A stretch of DNA of 43,926 nucleotides, from contig DLHW01000051.1 in NCBI GenBank assembly GCA_002483425.1, positions 57,044 through 100,969 on the forward strand. The letters run 5' to 3'. The notes under the pieces are model-generated. The model was not told the origin of the DNA. It saw nothing but the letters and a program-made list of their open reading frames with translations, and ran no database searches. A program made the translations under genes and the position numbers. This DNA comes from Methylococcaceae bacterium UBA7658. Lineage in GTDB: Bacteria; Pseudomonadota; Gammaproteobacteria; Methylococcales; Methylomonadaceae. Every line of letters begins with the position of its first letter. Position 1 is the first letter of the stretch. Positions 16,056-24,076 of this stretch are shown here, piece by piece.

Positions 16056-17759
16056 TCATATCCTCAGTTGACGCTGATGAAAAACTTCCGCTTTCGGCAT
16101 ATTAGTAATGCTCATTATAGCCATTTCGGGCAATTCGGTACGAAGCAGTTCGAGCATTTGGTTTTCGTTCTCCGGCGATAAGGAATCGAGCGCTTCTTCG
16201 ATAAACAGCCATTTTGGCCGGTGCAATAACACACGGACTAACCCTAGACGTTGTTTTTGTTCGGTTGAGAGCAACTTATCCCAGTTGCTTATACGGTCGA
16301 GTTGTTTGGCAAAATCCTTCAACCCGGCTTGTGTCAGCAAGCTTTCTAATTTAAATCTTGAAAACCGGGACGGCGCGCCGGGATAACAAATAGCGGCGTA
16401 GAGCGATCCGCTTGGCAAATAAGGTTTCGGCGGCATAAAAAACATTGTACCTTCGACCGGCAATTGGATTTGTCCGAAGCCCCAAGGCCATAAACCGGCA
16501 ATGGCTTCGAACAGCTTTGCTCCCATGCTGGTTTCGCCCGCAATCAACACTCTGTCGCCTTCTTTGATTTCGTTATTGATGGTCGCTGAAATCCGGTCGA
16601 CGCCGAAATTCGCTATCGTAACGTTATCGAATCTTAAAACCGGCTTTTTAGCTTTTTCAAAACAGATTTGATGCGAATTATGCCGGGATAAACTATGTTC
16701 CACGTCGTCCATTGCTTTAACAAGACCGACAACCCGTTCGACCGAGGTCCGCCATTTGGCGATTTGGGCCATGTTATTGACCGGCCAGGACAGCGCCGAA
16801 ACCAGTTGTTCGAAAGCCTGCGCCGATTGCATGAGTGCGCCTAGGGAAATAGCGCCGGTAATATATCGCGGCGATGCGGCCATGATCGGCATTGCCATCG
16901 ACATGACCGAATAACCGGTGGTGAAAATGTGAATTTGTTTCCAAGCTGCGGTTTGTTGCGCATATGTATCCACAATAGCTTGAAATGCACTGAAAAGTCT
17001 GGCTTTTTCATTATTTTCGCCATGCAACAACGCAATCGCTTGCGAATTCTCTTGTGCTTTGATTAAGGCATACCGGTAATTGGCTTCCTGAGTTTGCCGG
17101 ACGTGCGTTGCATGAGTCATCGGTTTGCCGGTTAACCAGCCTAATATGGATGCTGTAGCCGAATACGCAATGGCAATCCAAACTAGGTATCCTGAAAGGG
17201 TGTAGCTAAAATGCCCTAGTTCTACGTTGATCTTCCCAGATAAGACCCAAAGCATCGAGGTAAAACTACCTAGTAGCAAAATACTGTAAAAAAGCGAATG
17301 CGCCAAAAGAATTCCTTCTTCCGTAGCGATCCGAATATCCTCGGCGATCCGTCCGTCCGGGTTATCGTGACTGGCTTTCGGCATTAAAGTCATTTGATAA
17401 TGGCGGCCACTGTGCATCCATTTGGAAACGGTTTTTTCGGTTAGCCATGTCCGCCAACCGATGGTCAATCGCCGTTTAACCAATAAATGCCAAGTGGATA
17501 TCGTAATGTTGGCAATAAAAATAACCGCCAGCATACCGAACTGGGTGATCAATCCCGCCATGGAACGTTGCTCCAGCGCATCGAATAATGCGGCATTCCA
17601 TTGCGTTATGACGACCGCAATATAAATCTGTAACATGGTCAGAATAACCAATAACACCGTATCCTTACGAATGGCGATGCTGTTTTTGGATTTCCAAAAT
17701 GGTCCGGCCAATCTTACAAACTGAATAAAAAATCCGTCTTGTGTTTGCATAGCTTGCAT
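16056..17759 (-). CDS. SbmA/YddA-type ABC protein with degenerate ATPase domain (copy 1)
   Basis: 567-residue protein. Residues about 10-330 form a six-helix membrane domain of the SbmA/BacA-YddA family (FWKSKNSIAIRKD, ITQWNAALFDALE, LLVKRRLTIGWRTWLTE). Residues about 370-567 form an ABC ATPase fold. The ATPase motifs are changed. Walker A reads GETSMGAKL (408-416) without GK(S/T). The Q-loop Gln is Pro444. The signature is LSTEQ (497-501) without Gly. Walker B has Glu521 in place of Asp, and the switch His is Asn553. The fold-level marker AIAGLWPWG is kept. It may not hydrolyse ATP and could act as an ion-driven importer as SbmA does; that is inference. It precedes the GH5 gene and is paralogous to 18512-20206. 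Confidence 0.85.
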   Translation of the reverse strand: MQAMQTQDGFFIQFVRLAGPFWKSKNSIAIRKDTVLLVILTMLQIYIAVVITQWNAALFDALEQRSMAGLITQFGMLAVIFIANITISTWHLLVKRRLTIGWRTWLTEKTVSKWMHSGRHYQMTLMPKASHDNPDGRIAEDIRIATEEGILLAHSLFYSILLLGSFTSMLWVLSGKINVELGHFSYTLSGYLVWIAIAYSATASILGWLTGKPMTHATHVRQTQEANYRYALIKAQENSQAIALLHGENNEKARLFSAFQAIVDTYAQQTAAWKQIHIFTTGYSVMSMAMPIMAASPRYITGAISLGALMQSAQAFEQLVSALSWPVNNMAQIAKWRTSVERVVGLVKAMDDVEHSLSRHNSHQICFEKAKKPVLRFDNVTIANFGVDRISATINNEIKEGDRVLIAGETSMGAKLFEAIAGLWPWGFGQIQLPVEGTMFFMPPKPYLPSGSLYAAICYPGAPSRFSRFKLESLLTQAGLKDFAKQLDRISNWDKLLSTEQKQRLGLVRVLLHRPKWLFIEEALDSLSPENENQMLELLRTELPEMAIMSITNMPKAEVFHQRQLRI

Positions 17760-18511
17760 ACTCCTTATTCGAAAAGCGAAATTCGATGGTTTACTCTTTT
17801 AGTCCAGATATTACGTAGTCTGAAACAGCCAACCACTAGCCTCAAATTTTTTACGGAAAATTCCGTTATGAGCTTCTCGTATTGTTAGCCTGAGAAAACC
17901 GCCCGCCTCTTTTGCAGTGCATTCTCATCCTTAAGCTAACTGTTTCCTCAAGCAAAAACGCTTCACTTAGCGCCCTTTCTTATTTGTCCTCCTTGGTATG
18001 TTATATATCCTAAATACAATCCATTACAATTTTCTCATGGTTATTTTACGAGGGCTTTCGCAAAATTTTTTACATCCTCTAGGGTAAACCGCCATCCTTG
18101 GCCGTCCTTAATCCTTGATAACTAACATACACCGATTATTTTTTGGGTATATACGTCTTAATACCTATTGATATGTGAAAAAATGGCTTGTTTTGATTTA
18201 TTGTTGCAATCTACTAGCGGCCGGATGCAAATTCAGTCCGGCAATTTGATTTTAGAATGTAAAGTACGTTAACGAGCAGACTTAAGAGAAGAAGAGTCAA
18301 GCATCGGCGGATTTTCCAATAGGCGGAAAATCAATTTACTGTTCCGGTCTCAGTCGAATTTAACTGAGATGACTATGGATTCAAATATTGTGCGAAAACT
18401 CGAACAAATCATTCTTGGCTGCCAAAGCCAGATAAACCGGAGCGAATAATATCGATAACATCGGAGCGATGGACCGGAAGAATAGATTTATTCCGGCCTC
18501 TGTGACAGTGA
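17760..18511. other. 750-base gap between two ABC paralogues with several inverted repeats
   Basis: No coding frame is convincing here. Perfect inverted repeats are present at 18220-18242 (6-bp stem), 18310-18332 (8-bp stem, 7-base loop), 18349-18368 (6-bp stem, 8-base loop) and 17853-17866 (6-bp stem, 2-base loop). None is followed by a clear U-tract on either strand. The part near 17760-17900 must contain the promoter of copy 1 unless transcription runs through from copy 2. Confidence 0.45.
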
Positions 18512-20206
18512 TTAAATTTTGAGTTTGCGTTGATGAAAAGCCTCCACGCTCGATTGATTGCTGATATTTAAGAATGCGACATCCGGAAGCTCTTTTACGA
18601 ACAACTCCAGCATTTCGGTTTCTCCATCGGGCGTCAACGAATCGAGCGATTCTTGAATAAACAGCCACTTTGGCCGGTATAGCAGAGCACGAACGACCCC
18701 CAAGCGTTGTTGTTGCTCCCGGGACAGTAGTTTTTCCCAAGACTCCACTTGGTCGAGTTGTTTAAGCAGATCTTTAAGGCCGACCCGCTTTAATAACTGC
18801 TCCACATCGGCGCGTTTAAACGCATCGTCAACTTTTGGATAGCAAATAGCCGCCATCAGCGTACCGGTTGGGAGATAAGGCCGCGGCGACATGAAAAAAA
18901 GCCGTTCGCCTTCGGGCACTTGAATATGTCCAGAACCCCAAGGCCACAACCCGGCAATTGCTTGGAATAATTTCGCTGCGGTGCCGGATTGTCCGGAAAT
19001 CAGCACATATTCACCCGCTTTTATTTCGGTATTAAGCATTAATGAAATCGTTTCGCCCTCCATGTTAGCAATACTGACTTGCTCAAACTTAAGACTCGAA
19101 GATTTGCCTTTATCGACACAGATCTGATGGGAGTTCAAGCAAGAGATGTCGTGTTTCAACTCGTCGAGAGCTGCAACCAAACCCAAGACCCGTTCTACCG
19201 AAGTCCGCCAATTAGCGATCTGGGCCATGTTATTAGCCGGCCATGACAAAGCCGAAACCATATGCTGGAATGCCTGCACCGATTGCATCAAATTACCCAG
19301 ACTTATAGCTCCGAGAATATAACGCGGTGAGGCTACCAGAATCGGCAAGGCCATCGAAACAACCGAATATCCCGAAGAAAAAATCTGAATCTGCCGCCAA
19401 GCCGCTGTTTGTTGCGCGTATGTTTCAATAATACCTTGAAAAGAATTAAGAAACCGTTGTTGTTCGTAGCTTTCCCCGTGAATCATTGCAATCGATTGAG
19501 AATTATCTTGCGCTTTAATCAAACAGTAACGGTAATTAGCTTCTTCCGTTTGACGGGCATTGGTCGCTTCCGTTAGCGGCTTGCCCATCAACCAGCCTAA
19601 AACGGATGCGGCAATCGAGTAGACTATTGAAATCCATACTAAATATCCTGTCACTGTGACATTAAATAGCCCTAAATCCAAAGTAATCGTTCCCGATAAT
19701 GTCCAAAGTATTTCAGTAAAACTGCCGAGCAACAAGATGCTATAAAATAAGGAATGCGCCATCGCAATCGCTTCCTCGGTTGCTATCCTTATATCTTCCG
19801 CTATGCGTTCATCAGGGTTGTCGTGATTATTTTTTCCCATAAAAGTAATCTGAAAATGCCGGCCCCGATCCATCCATTTACCGGCGACCTTTTCCGTCAA
19901 CCATAACCGCCAGCCGATTAACAACCGTCTTTTAACCAAAAGATGCATCGTCGTTATTGTTATACTGCCTACGAAAATAACGATTAACATCCCGATTTGC
20001 TTAATTATGCCGGCCATGGAATGTTGTTCGATAGCATCGAAAAGATCGGCATTCCACTCAGTAATCACGACGGCCATAACAATTTGCATGACCGTCAATC
20101 CGATGAGTAATGCCGTATCGATACGGGTTTTGATTTTATTTTCGGAATTCCAAAAAGGTCCCGCTAATTTAATAAACCGAATCAAAAAACCGTTTTTATC
20201 GAACAT
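18512..20206 (-). CDS. SbmA/YddA-type ABC protein with degenerate ATPase domain (copy 2)
   Basis: 564-residue paralogue of the gene at 16056-17759, with extensive similarity along its whole length (for example ITEWNADLFDAIEQHSMAGI and QAFQHMVSALSWPANNMAQI). The membrane domain covers about 10-330 and the ABC ATPase fold about 365-564. The same ATPase positions are lost: Walker A is GQSGTAAKL (405-413), the Q-loop Gln is Pro441, the signature is LSREQ (494-498), Walker B has Gln518 in place of Asp, and the switch His is Asn550. Because both copies share these changes, the loss probably came before the duplication. The two could form a heterodimer, but no partner with an intact ATPase is in the window. 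The gene is divergent from the glycerophosphodiesterase gene. Confidence 0.85.
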   Translation of the reverse strand: MFDKNGFLIRFIKLAGPFWNSENKIKTRIDTALLIGLTVMQIVMAVVITEWNADLFDAIEQHSMAGIIKQIGMLIVIFVGSITITTMHLLVKRRLLIGWRLWLTEKVAGKWMDRGRHFQITFMGKNNHDNPDERIAEDIRIATEEAIAMAHSLFYSILLLGSFTEILWTLSGTITLDLGLFNVTVTGYLVWISIVYSIAASVLGWLMGKPLTEATNARQTEEANYRYCLIKAQDNSQSIAMIHGESYEQQRFLNSFQGIIETYAQQTAAWRQIQIFSSGYSVVSMALPILVASPRYILGAISLGNLMQSVQAFQHMVSALSWPANNMAQIANWRTSVERVLGLVAALDELKHDISCLNSHQICVDKGKSSSLKFEQVSIANMEGETISLMLNTEIKAGEYVLISGQSGTAAKLFQAIAGLWPWGSGHIQVPEGERLFFMSPRPYLPTGTLMAAICYPKVDDAFKRADVEQLLKRVGLKDLLKQLDQVESWEKLLSREQQQRLGVVRALLYRPKWLFIQESLDSLTPDGETEMLELFVKELPDVAFLNISNQSSVEAFHQRKLKI

Positions 20207-20333
20207 ATTCCAATTTCCCCTCGTTATATCGAATTAAAAGCTGCAGGTTTTATTGTTATTGAGTTGCTAAGATTAACCCAAATCCGGTAATAATTAATAC
20301 ATACGTTTCTTAAACCGTCGTTCAAAAAACCAA

Positions 20334-21281
20334 ATGCCACATACAAACGCAATGCTAACTCACTCAGCCAACGAAATTCTGAATATCGCGCACCGCGGCG
20401 CGCGCGCTTTCGCCCCTGAAAACACGCTTATTGCGTTCGCCAAAGCCAAAGCGTTTGGATGCCAAATGTTCGAAACCGATGTCCGCCTAAGCCGGGACGG
20501 CATTGTAATCGTTTATCATGACGAGCACCTTAAGCGTTGCACCGACGCCGGACAAAAATTTCCAGGCAATTCAGACTATCAAGTCGCGGATTTTACTCTC
20601 GCAGAGTTGAAACGCTTAGACGCAGGCAGTTGGTATGCCGACCAATTAGAGCGGCCTTCTCATGAACGGCAACCTTTCCTGCAAAGCTTAACGGACGCCG
20701 AAATCGGGCAATTCGTCAGTCCGGCGGAAAAAGCGTTGTACCGGTCTGGGGATGTCAAGATTCCTACCCTCGGTGAAACCTTATGTTTAGCTAAGGAATA
20801 TGACTTGTTGGTCAATATAGAACTGAAATCAACGTCAGAAACGGATTCGGAATTGGTCGATTCGACCGTCAAAACGATTAAAGACATGACAATAGCGGAT
20901 CGAGTTCTGGTCTCTTCCTTTAATCACGATTTAATCCGGCACGTACGCCGCCAAGCAAAAAACATTGAAACGGCCATCCTTATCGACAAACCGCTAAGAA
21001 ATCCCATCACTTATTTACGAAAACTCAAATCGAATGCTTATAACTTGGGTTGCTATCACGGTTATCCAGCCGAACAATTCGACTCCAAACTAGGTAAACG
21101 ATATCTTTCACATATTCAAAAAATTAGCTCGGCAGGATTCGGCGTCAATATTTGGACTTGTAATGACCCCGGCGAGATGCGGCATTTAATTTCCGCAGGA
21201 GTATCCGGTTTGATCTCTGATTATCCCAACCGGGTTAATGCAGAAATAAAGCATACTTTGGATAGTTTGAAACTAGCTTAG
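20334..21281 (+). CDS. Cytoplasmic glycerophosphodiester phosphodiesterase
   Basis: Hydrolyses glycerophosphodiesters to sn-glycerol-3-phosphate and an alcohol, recycling phospholipid head groups. The 315-residue TIM barrel has the GDPD signature IAHRGARAFAPENT, with His20, Arg21 and Glu29. ETDVRLSRDG supplies Glu47 and Asp49, and VYHDEHL supplies His62. The C-terminal NIWTCNDPGEM and GLISDYPNR segments are typical. No signal peptide is seen, which fits the UgpQ-like cytoplasmic type. An alternative start is the ATG six codons in. The insert at about residues 103-130 is longer than in UgpQ. Confidence 0.9.
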   Translation: MPHTNAMLTHSANEILNIAHRGARAFAPENTLIAFAKAKAFGCQMFETDVRLSRDGIVIVYHDEHLKRCTDAGQKFPGNSDYQVADFTLAELKRLDAGSWYADQLERPSHERQPFLQSLTDAEIGQFVSPAEKALYRSGDVKIPTLGETLCLAKEYDLLVNIELKSTSETDSELVDSTVKTIKDMTIADRVLVSSFNHDLIRHVRRQAKNIETAILIDKPLRNPITYLRKLKSNAYNLGCYHGYPAEQFDSKLGKRYLSHIQKISSAGFGVNIWTCNDPGEMRHLISAGVSGLISDYPNRVNAEIKHTLDSLKLA

Positions 21282-21339
21282 CTGTTTAGCATCGCGCTCA
21301 AAAATACTCGCAAAAAAACGAAAACAATTTGCTTGCGTA

Positions 21340-22104
21340 TTAAAAATTGTCTTTTAATCGCCTAATCTCGGCAAAAACTTGACTTGGCTTAGAATCTTCG
21401 GTGTGAATACGCTGCCGTATTTCATTACTATCTTCCCTAAAAAACGGATTAGTTTCCAATTCCTCGCCGATCGTACTGGGTATAGTAGACAAATTAACAC
21501 TCCTCAAACGATCTACTTCTAGCATTCTATTGTGTAATTTAAAATTTCCAGGTTCTATGGTTAAGGCAAAGCGGCCATTGCTTTGTGTGTATTCATGTGC
21601 GCAGTACACCTTGGTTTTTTTTGGCAAAATTTTTAATTTTTGCAAAGAGCACCACATCTGATCGGCCGTGCCTTCGAACAAGCGCCCGCACCCCATCGCA
21701 AATAAAGTATCGCCGCAAAAAAGAAGGTTATCTTCCGCAAAATGGTAAACGATATGCCCAGAAGTATGTCCAGGCGTAGCAATCACGCGAGCAATATGTT
21801 CCCCGAGCTTAACGAAATCACCCTCATTGACGCCTTGGTCGATACCAGGAATCCGGTCTTTATCGGCATTTCCCGCAATAATTTTACACCCTGTCCTTTT
21901 TTTGATTTCAAGATTACCGCCAACATGATCAGAATGATGATGAGTATTAAAGATGGTTGTGAGTTGCCAGCGTTTTTGCAGTAAAACTTGCAACACCGGT
22001 TGAGCAAGCGCCGGATCTACTACAGCCGTTTCTTGCGATAGGCGGTCATGGATGAGATAGATGTAATTGTCCGTGAGAACGGGCAGGATGACGATTTCCA
22101 GCAT
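21340..22104 (-). CDS. gloB: Hydroxyacylglutathione hydrolase (glyoxalase II)
   Basis: Metallo-beta-lactamase-fold enzyme that hydrolyses S-lactoylglutathione to lactate and glutathione, the second step of methylglyoxal removal. The 254-residue protein has the metal motif THHHSDH (54-60). His113 lies in PGHTSGH, and the bridging Asp132 in LFCGDTLFAMGCGRLFEG. The C-terminal helical glutathione-binding domain reads EYTQSNGRFA and ETNPFFRED. It follows dxs on the same strand, but a strong hairpin lies between them. Length and motifs are standard. Confidence 0.95.
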   Translation of the reverse strand: MLEIVILPVLTDNYIYLIHDRLSQETAVVDPALAQPVLQVLLQKRWQLTTIFNTHHHSDHVGGNLEIKKRTGCKIIAGNADKDRIPGIDQGVNEGDFVKLGEHIARVIATPGHTSGHIVYHFAEDNLLFCGDTLFAMGCGRLFEGTADQMWCSLQKLKILPKKTKVYCAHEYTQSNGRFALTIEPGNFKLHNRMLEVDRLRSVNLSTIPSTIGEELETNPFFREDSNEIRQRIHTEDSKPSQVFAEIRRLKDNF

Positions 22105-22126
22105 AGCAACCTCATAATTTCCGTCT

Positions 22127-22150
22127 TAACTCCCTAATAATTGGGAGTTA
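22127..22150 (-). promoter_or_regulatory. Hairpin in the gloB leader
   Basis: A perfect 8-bp inverted repeat (TAACTCCC / GGGAGTTA) with an 8-base AT loop lies 23 bases before the gloB start. A TATAAT hexamer on the minus strand is at 22159-22164, so the hairpin would be in the 5' UTR of a gloB transcript starting near 22152. No good -35 box was found. Confidence 0.35.
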
Positions 22151-22178
22151 GAACGTCTATTATAATCTCTGCTTTGCT

Positions 22179-22208
22179 CTCCAAAGGTATCTTTCGATAT
22201 CTTTGGAG
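22179..22208 (-). terminator. Strong stem-loop after dxs
   Basis: A 13-bp stem with one G-T pair encloses a four-base loop that reads GAAA on the dxs strand, a stable GNRA-type tetraloop. It begins 10 bases after the dxs stop codon. No U-tract follows on the minus strand, so it may be a 3'-end stability element or a processing point rather than an intrinsic terminator. On the plus strand it is followed by a T-rich run. Confidence 0.5.
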
Positions 22209-22218
22209 TTAACTTTGT

Positions 22219-24075
22219 TTATTTAATAAACTCATGAATTTGTTTAGCAATCCCTTGGTGGTCCAGCCCGCACAGTGCCAGCAGTTCCTCACGGCTACCT
22301 TGTTCGACGAAGCTGTCAGGCAGGCCGATGTTAAGCGTATGCCTGAGTATTTTGTGCTTGTGCAGCAAGGTATTGACGGCACTGCCCGCCCCGCCTGCGA
22401 TGACGTTTTCTTCAACGGTGACGATGAGGTCGTGGGTTTTGGCAAGTTCAAGCACAACCTGTTCGTCCAGCGGTTTGACAAAGCGCATGTTGACGACGGT
22501 GGCATTGAGTTCGTCGCCTGCTTGCCCGGCTGCTGCAACGACGCTGCCCCAGGCCAGGATAACGATGTTTTCGCCTTGCCGTCTCAGTTGGGCCTTGCCG
22601 ATTGGCAAGGGATTCAGTTCTTTGTCGATGGCGACACCGGGGCCTTTGCCCCTAGGGTATCTGACCGAGGCCGGGCCTGAGTGCTGATAGCCCGTGGTCA
22701 GCATCTGGCGGCATTCGTTTTCGTCGGCTGGGGCCATGACTAGCATATTGGGGATGCAACTGAGGTAGCTGTTATCGAAGCTGCCGGCATGGGTGGGACC
22801 GTCGGGGCCAACCAGCCCTGCCCGGTCCAAGGCAAACAGGACGTCGAGGTTCTGGATGGCGACGTCGTGTATTAACTGGTCGTAACCGCGTTGCAGGAAG
22901 GTGGAGTAGATGGCAACAACGGGTTTGGCGCCTTGGCAGGCTTGCCCCGCCGCCAGGGTGACGGCGTGTTGTTCGGCGATGGCGACGTCGAAGTAGCGTT
23001 TGGGGTATTGTTCGGAAAATTTAACCAGCCCCGAGCCTTCACGCATGGCGGGGGTGATGCCGAGCAGGCGTTCGTCTTGGGCGGCCATGTCGCACAACCA
23101 GTTACCGAAGACTTCGGTATAGGTCGGGCTGCTGGCTTTGGTTTTGGGCAGGTTGTCGAGCGCCGGGTCGAACGCCGGTACGCCATGGTAAGCTAAGGGG
23201 TCTTTTTCCGCCGGGGCGTAGCCTTTGCCTTTTTTGGTGACGATGTGTAAAAACCGTGGCCCCGTAATGTGCTTGAGGTTCTCCAGGGTGTCGACGAGCA
23301 TGTCGACGTCGTGGCCGTCGATGGGGCCGATGTAGTTGAAGCCCAATTCTTCAAATAGGGTGCCGGGCACGATCATGCCTTTCATGTGTTCTTCGGTACG
23401 GCGCGCCAGTTCCCACACGCTGGGCATGAGGCTGAGGACTTTTTTGCTTTCTTCCCGTACCGAGGAATACAGTTTACTGGACAGGATTTTGGTCAGGTAG
23501 TTGTTCATCGCACCGACGTTGGGCGAGATGGACATGTCGTTGTCGTTGAGGACGACGAGCAGGTTGGCGTCGATGGCGCCGGCGTGGTTGAGGGCTTCGA
23601 AGGCCATGCCCCCGGTGATGCTGCCGTCGCCGATGATGGCGACCATGTGGTCGTGCTTACCCTTGAGTTTGTTGGCTATCGCCATCCCGAGCGCTGCGCT
23701 GATGGAGGTGCTGGAGTGCCCGACCCCGAAGGCGTCATATTCGCTCTCCGCCCGGTTTGGGAAGGCGCAGATGCCATCGCGGGTGCGGATGGTGGTCATG
23801 CGGTCCTTGCGCCCGGTCAGGATCTTGTGCGGGTAGGCTTGGTGGCCGACATCCCAAACCAACTGGTCGTTAGGGGTGTCAAACACGTAATGCAGCGCCA
23901 CCGTCAGTTCCACCGTCCCCAAGCCCGCCGAAAAATGCCCGCCAGATATGCTCACCGATTGCGTCAGATATTCACGCAGCTCTTTGGATAAGGGCTTTAA
24001 TTGGGTCCGCTTTAAACGACGAACATCTAAAGGGTAGCTAATCCCTTTCAGCAACTGATAATTCGATTTTTCCAT
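22219..24075 (-). CDS. dxs: 1-deoxy-D-xylulose-5-phosphate synthase
   Basis: Thiamine diphosphate enzyme joining pyruvate and glyceraldehyde-3-phosphate, the entry step of the MEP isoprenoid pathway that supplies hopanoids, quinones and carotenoids. The 618-residue protein has SGGHFSAGLG with His47, the GDG motif (IIGDGSITGG), and the transketolase-type segment LDRAGLVGPDGPTHAG in the second domain. The gene starts one base after the copD stop codon, so the two are probably coupled. Its G+C is clearly higher than its neighbours in sampled lines (38 of 60 bases at 23521-23580, 27 of 60 at 24781-24840). This could reflect codon choice in a highly expressed gene or transfer. Confidence 0.97.
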   Translation of the reverse strand: MEKSNYQLLKGISYPLDVRRLKRTQLKPLSKELREYLTQSVSISGGHFSAGLGTVELTVALHYVFDTPNDQLVWDVGHQAYPHKILTGRKDRMTTIRTRDGICAFPNRAESEYDAFGVGHSSTSISAALGMAIANKLKGKHDHMVAIIGDGSITGGMAFEALNHAGAIDANLLVVLNDNDMSISPNVGAMNNYLTKILSSKLYSSVREESKKVLSLMPSVWELARRTEEHMKGMIVPGTLFEELGFNYIGPIDGHDVDMLVDTLENLKHITGPRFLHIVTKKGKGYAPAEKDPLAYHGVPAFDPALDNLPKTKASSPTYTEVFGNWLCDMAAQDERLLGITPAMREGSGLVKFSEQYPKRYFDVAIAEQHAVTLAAGQACQGAKPVVAIYSTFLQRGYDQLIHDVAIQNLDVLFALDRAGLVGPDGPTHAGSFDNSYLSCIPNMLVMAPADENECRQMLTTGYQHSGPASVRYPRGKGPGVAIDKELNPLPIGKAQLRRQGENIVILAWGSVVAAAGQAGDELNATVVNMRFVKPLDEQVVLELAKTHDLIVTVEENVIAGGAGSAVNTLLHKHKILRHTLNIGLPDSFVEQGSREELLALCGLDHQGIAKQIHEFIK

Positions 24076-24076
24076 A

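Noticed and set aside
16056..20206. Ordinary ATP-driven export ABC transporter pair
   Set aside because: Five ATPase motifs are substituted in both proteins, so a standard annotation would hide the main feature.
23386..23991. Long open frame antisense to dxs (about 200 codons)
   Set aside because: It lies fully inside the well-supported dxs gene on the other strand and arises from its codon bias. No family motif is present.
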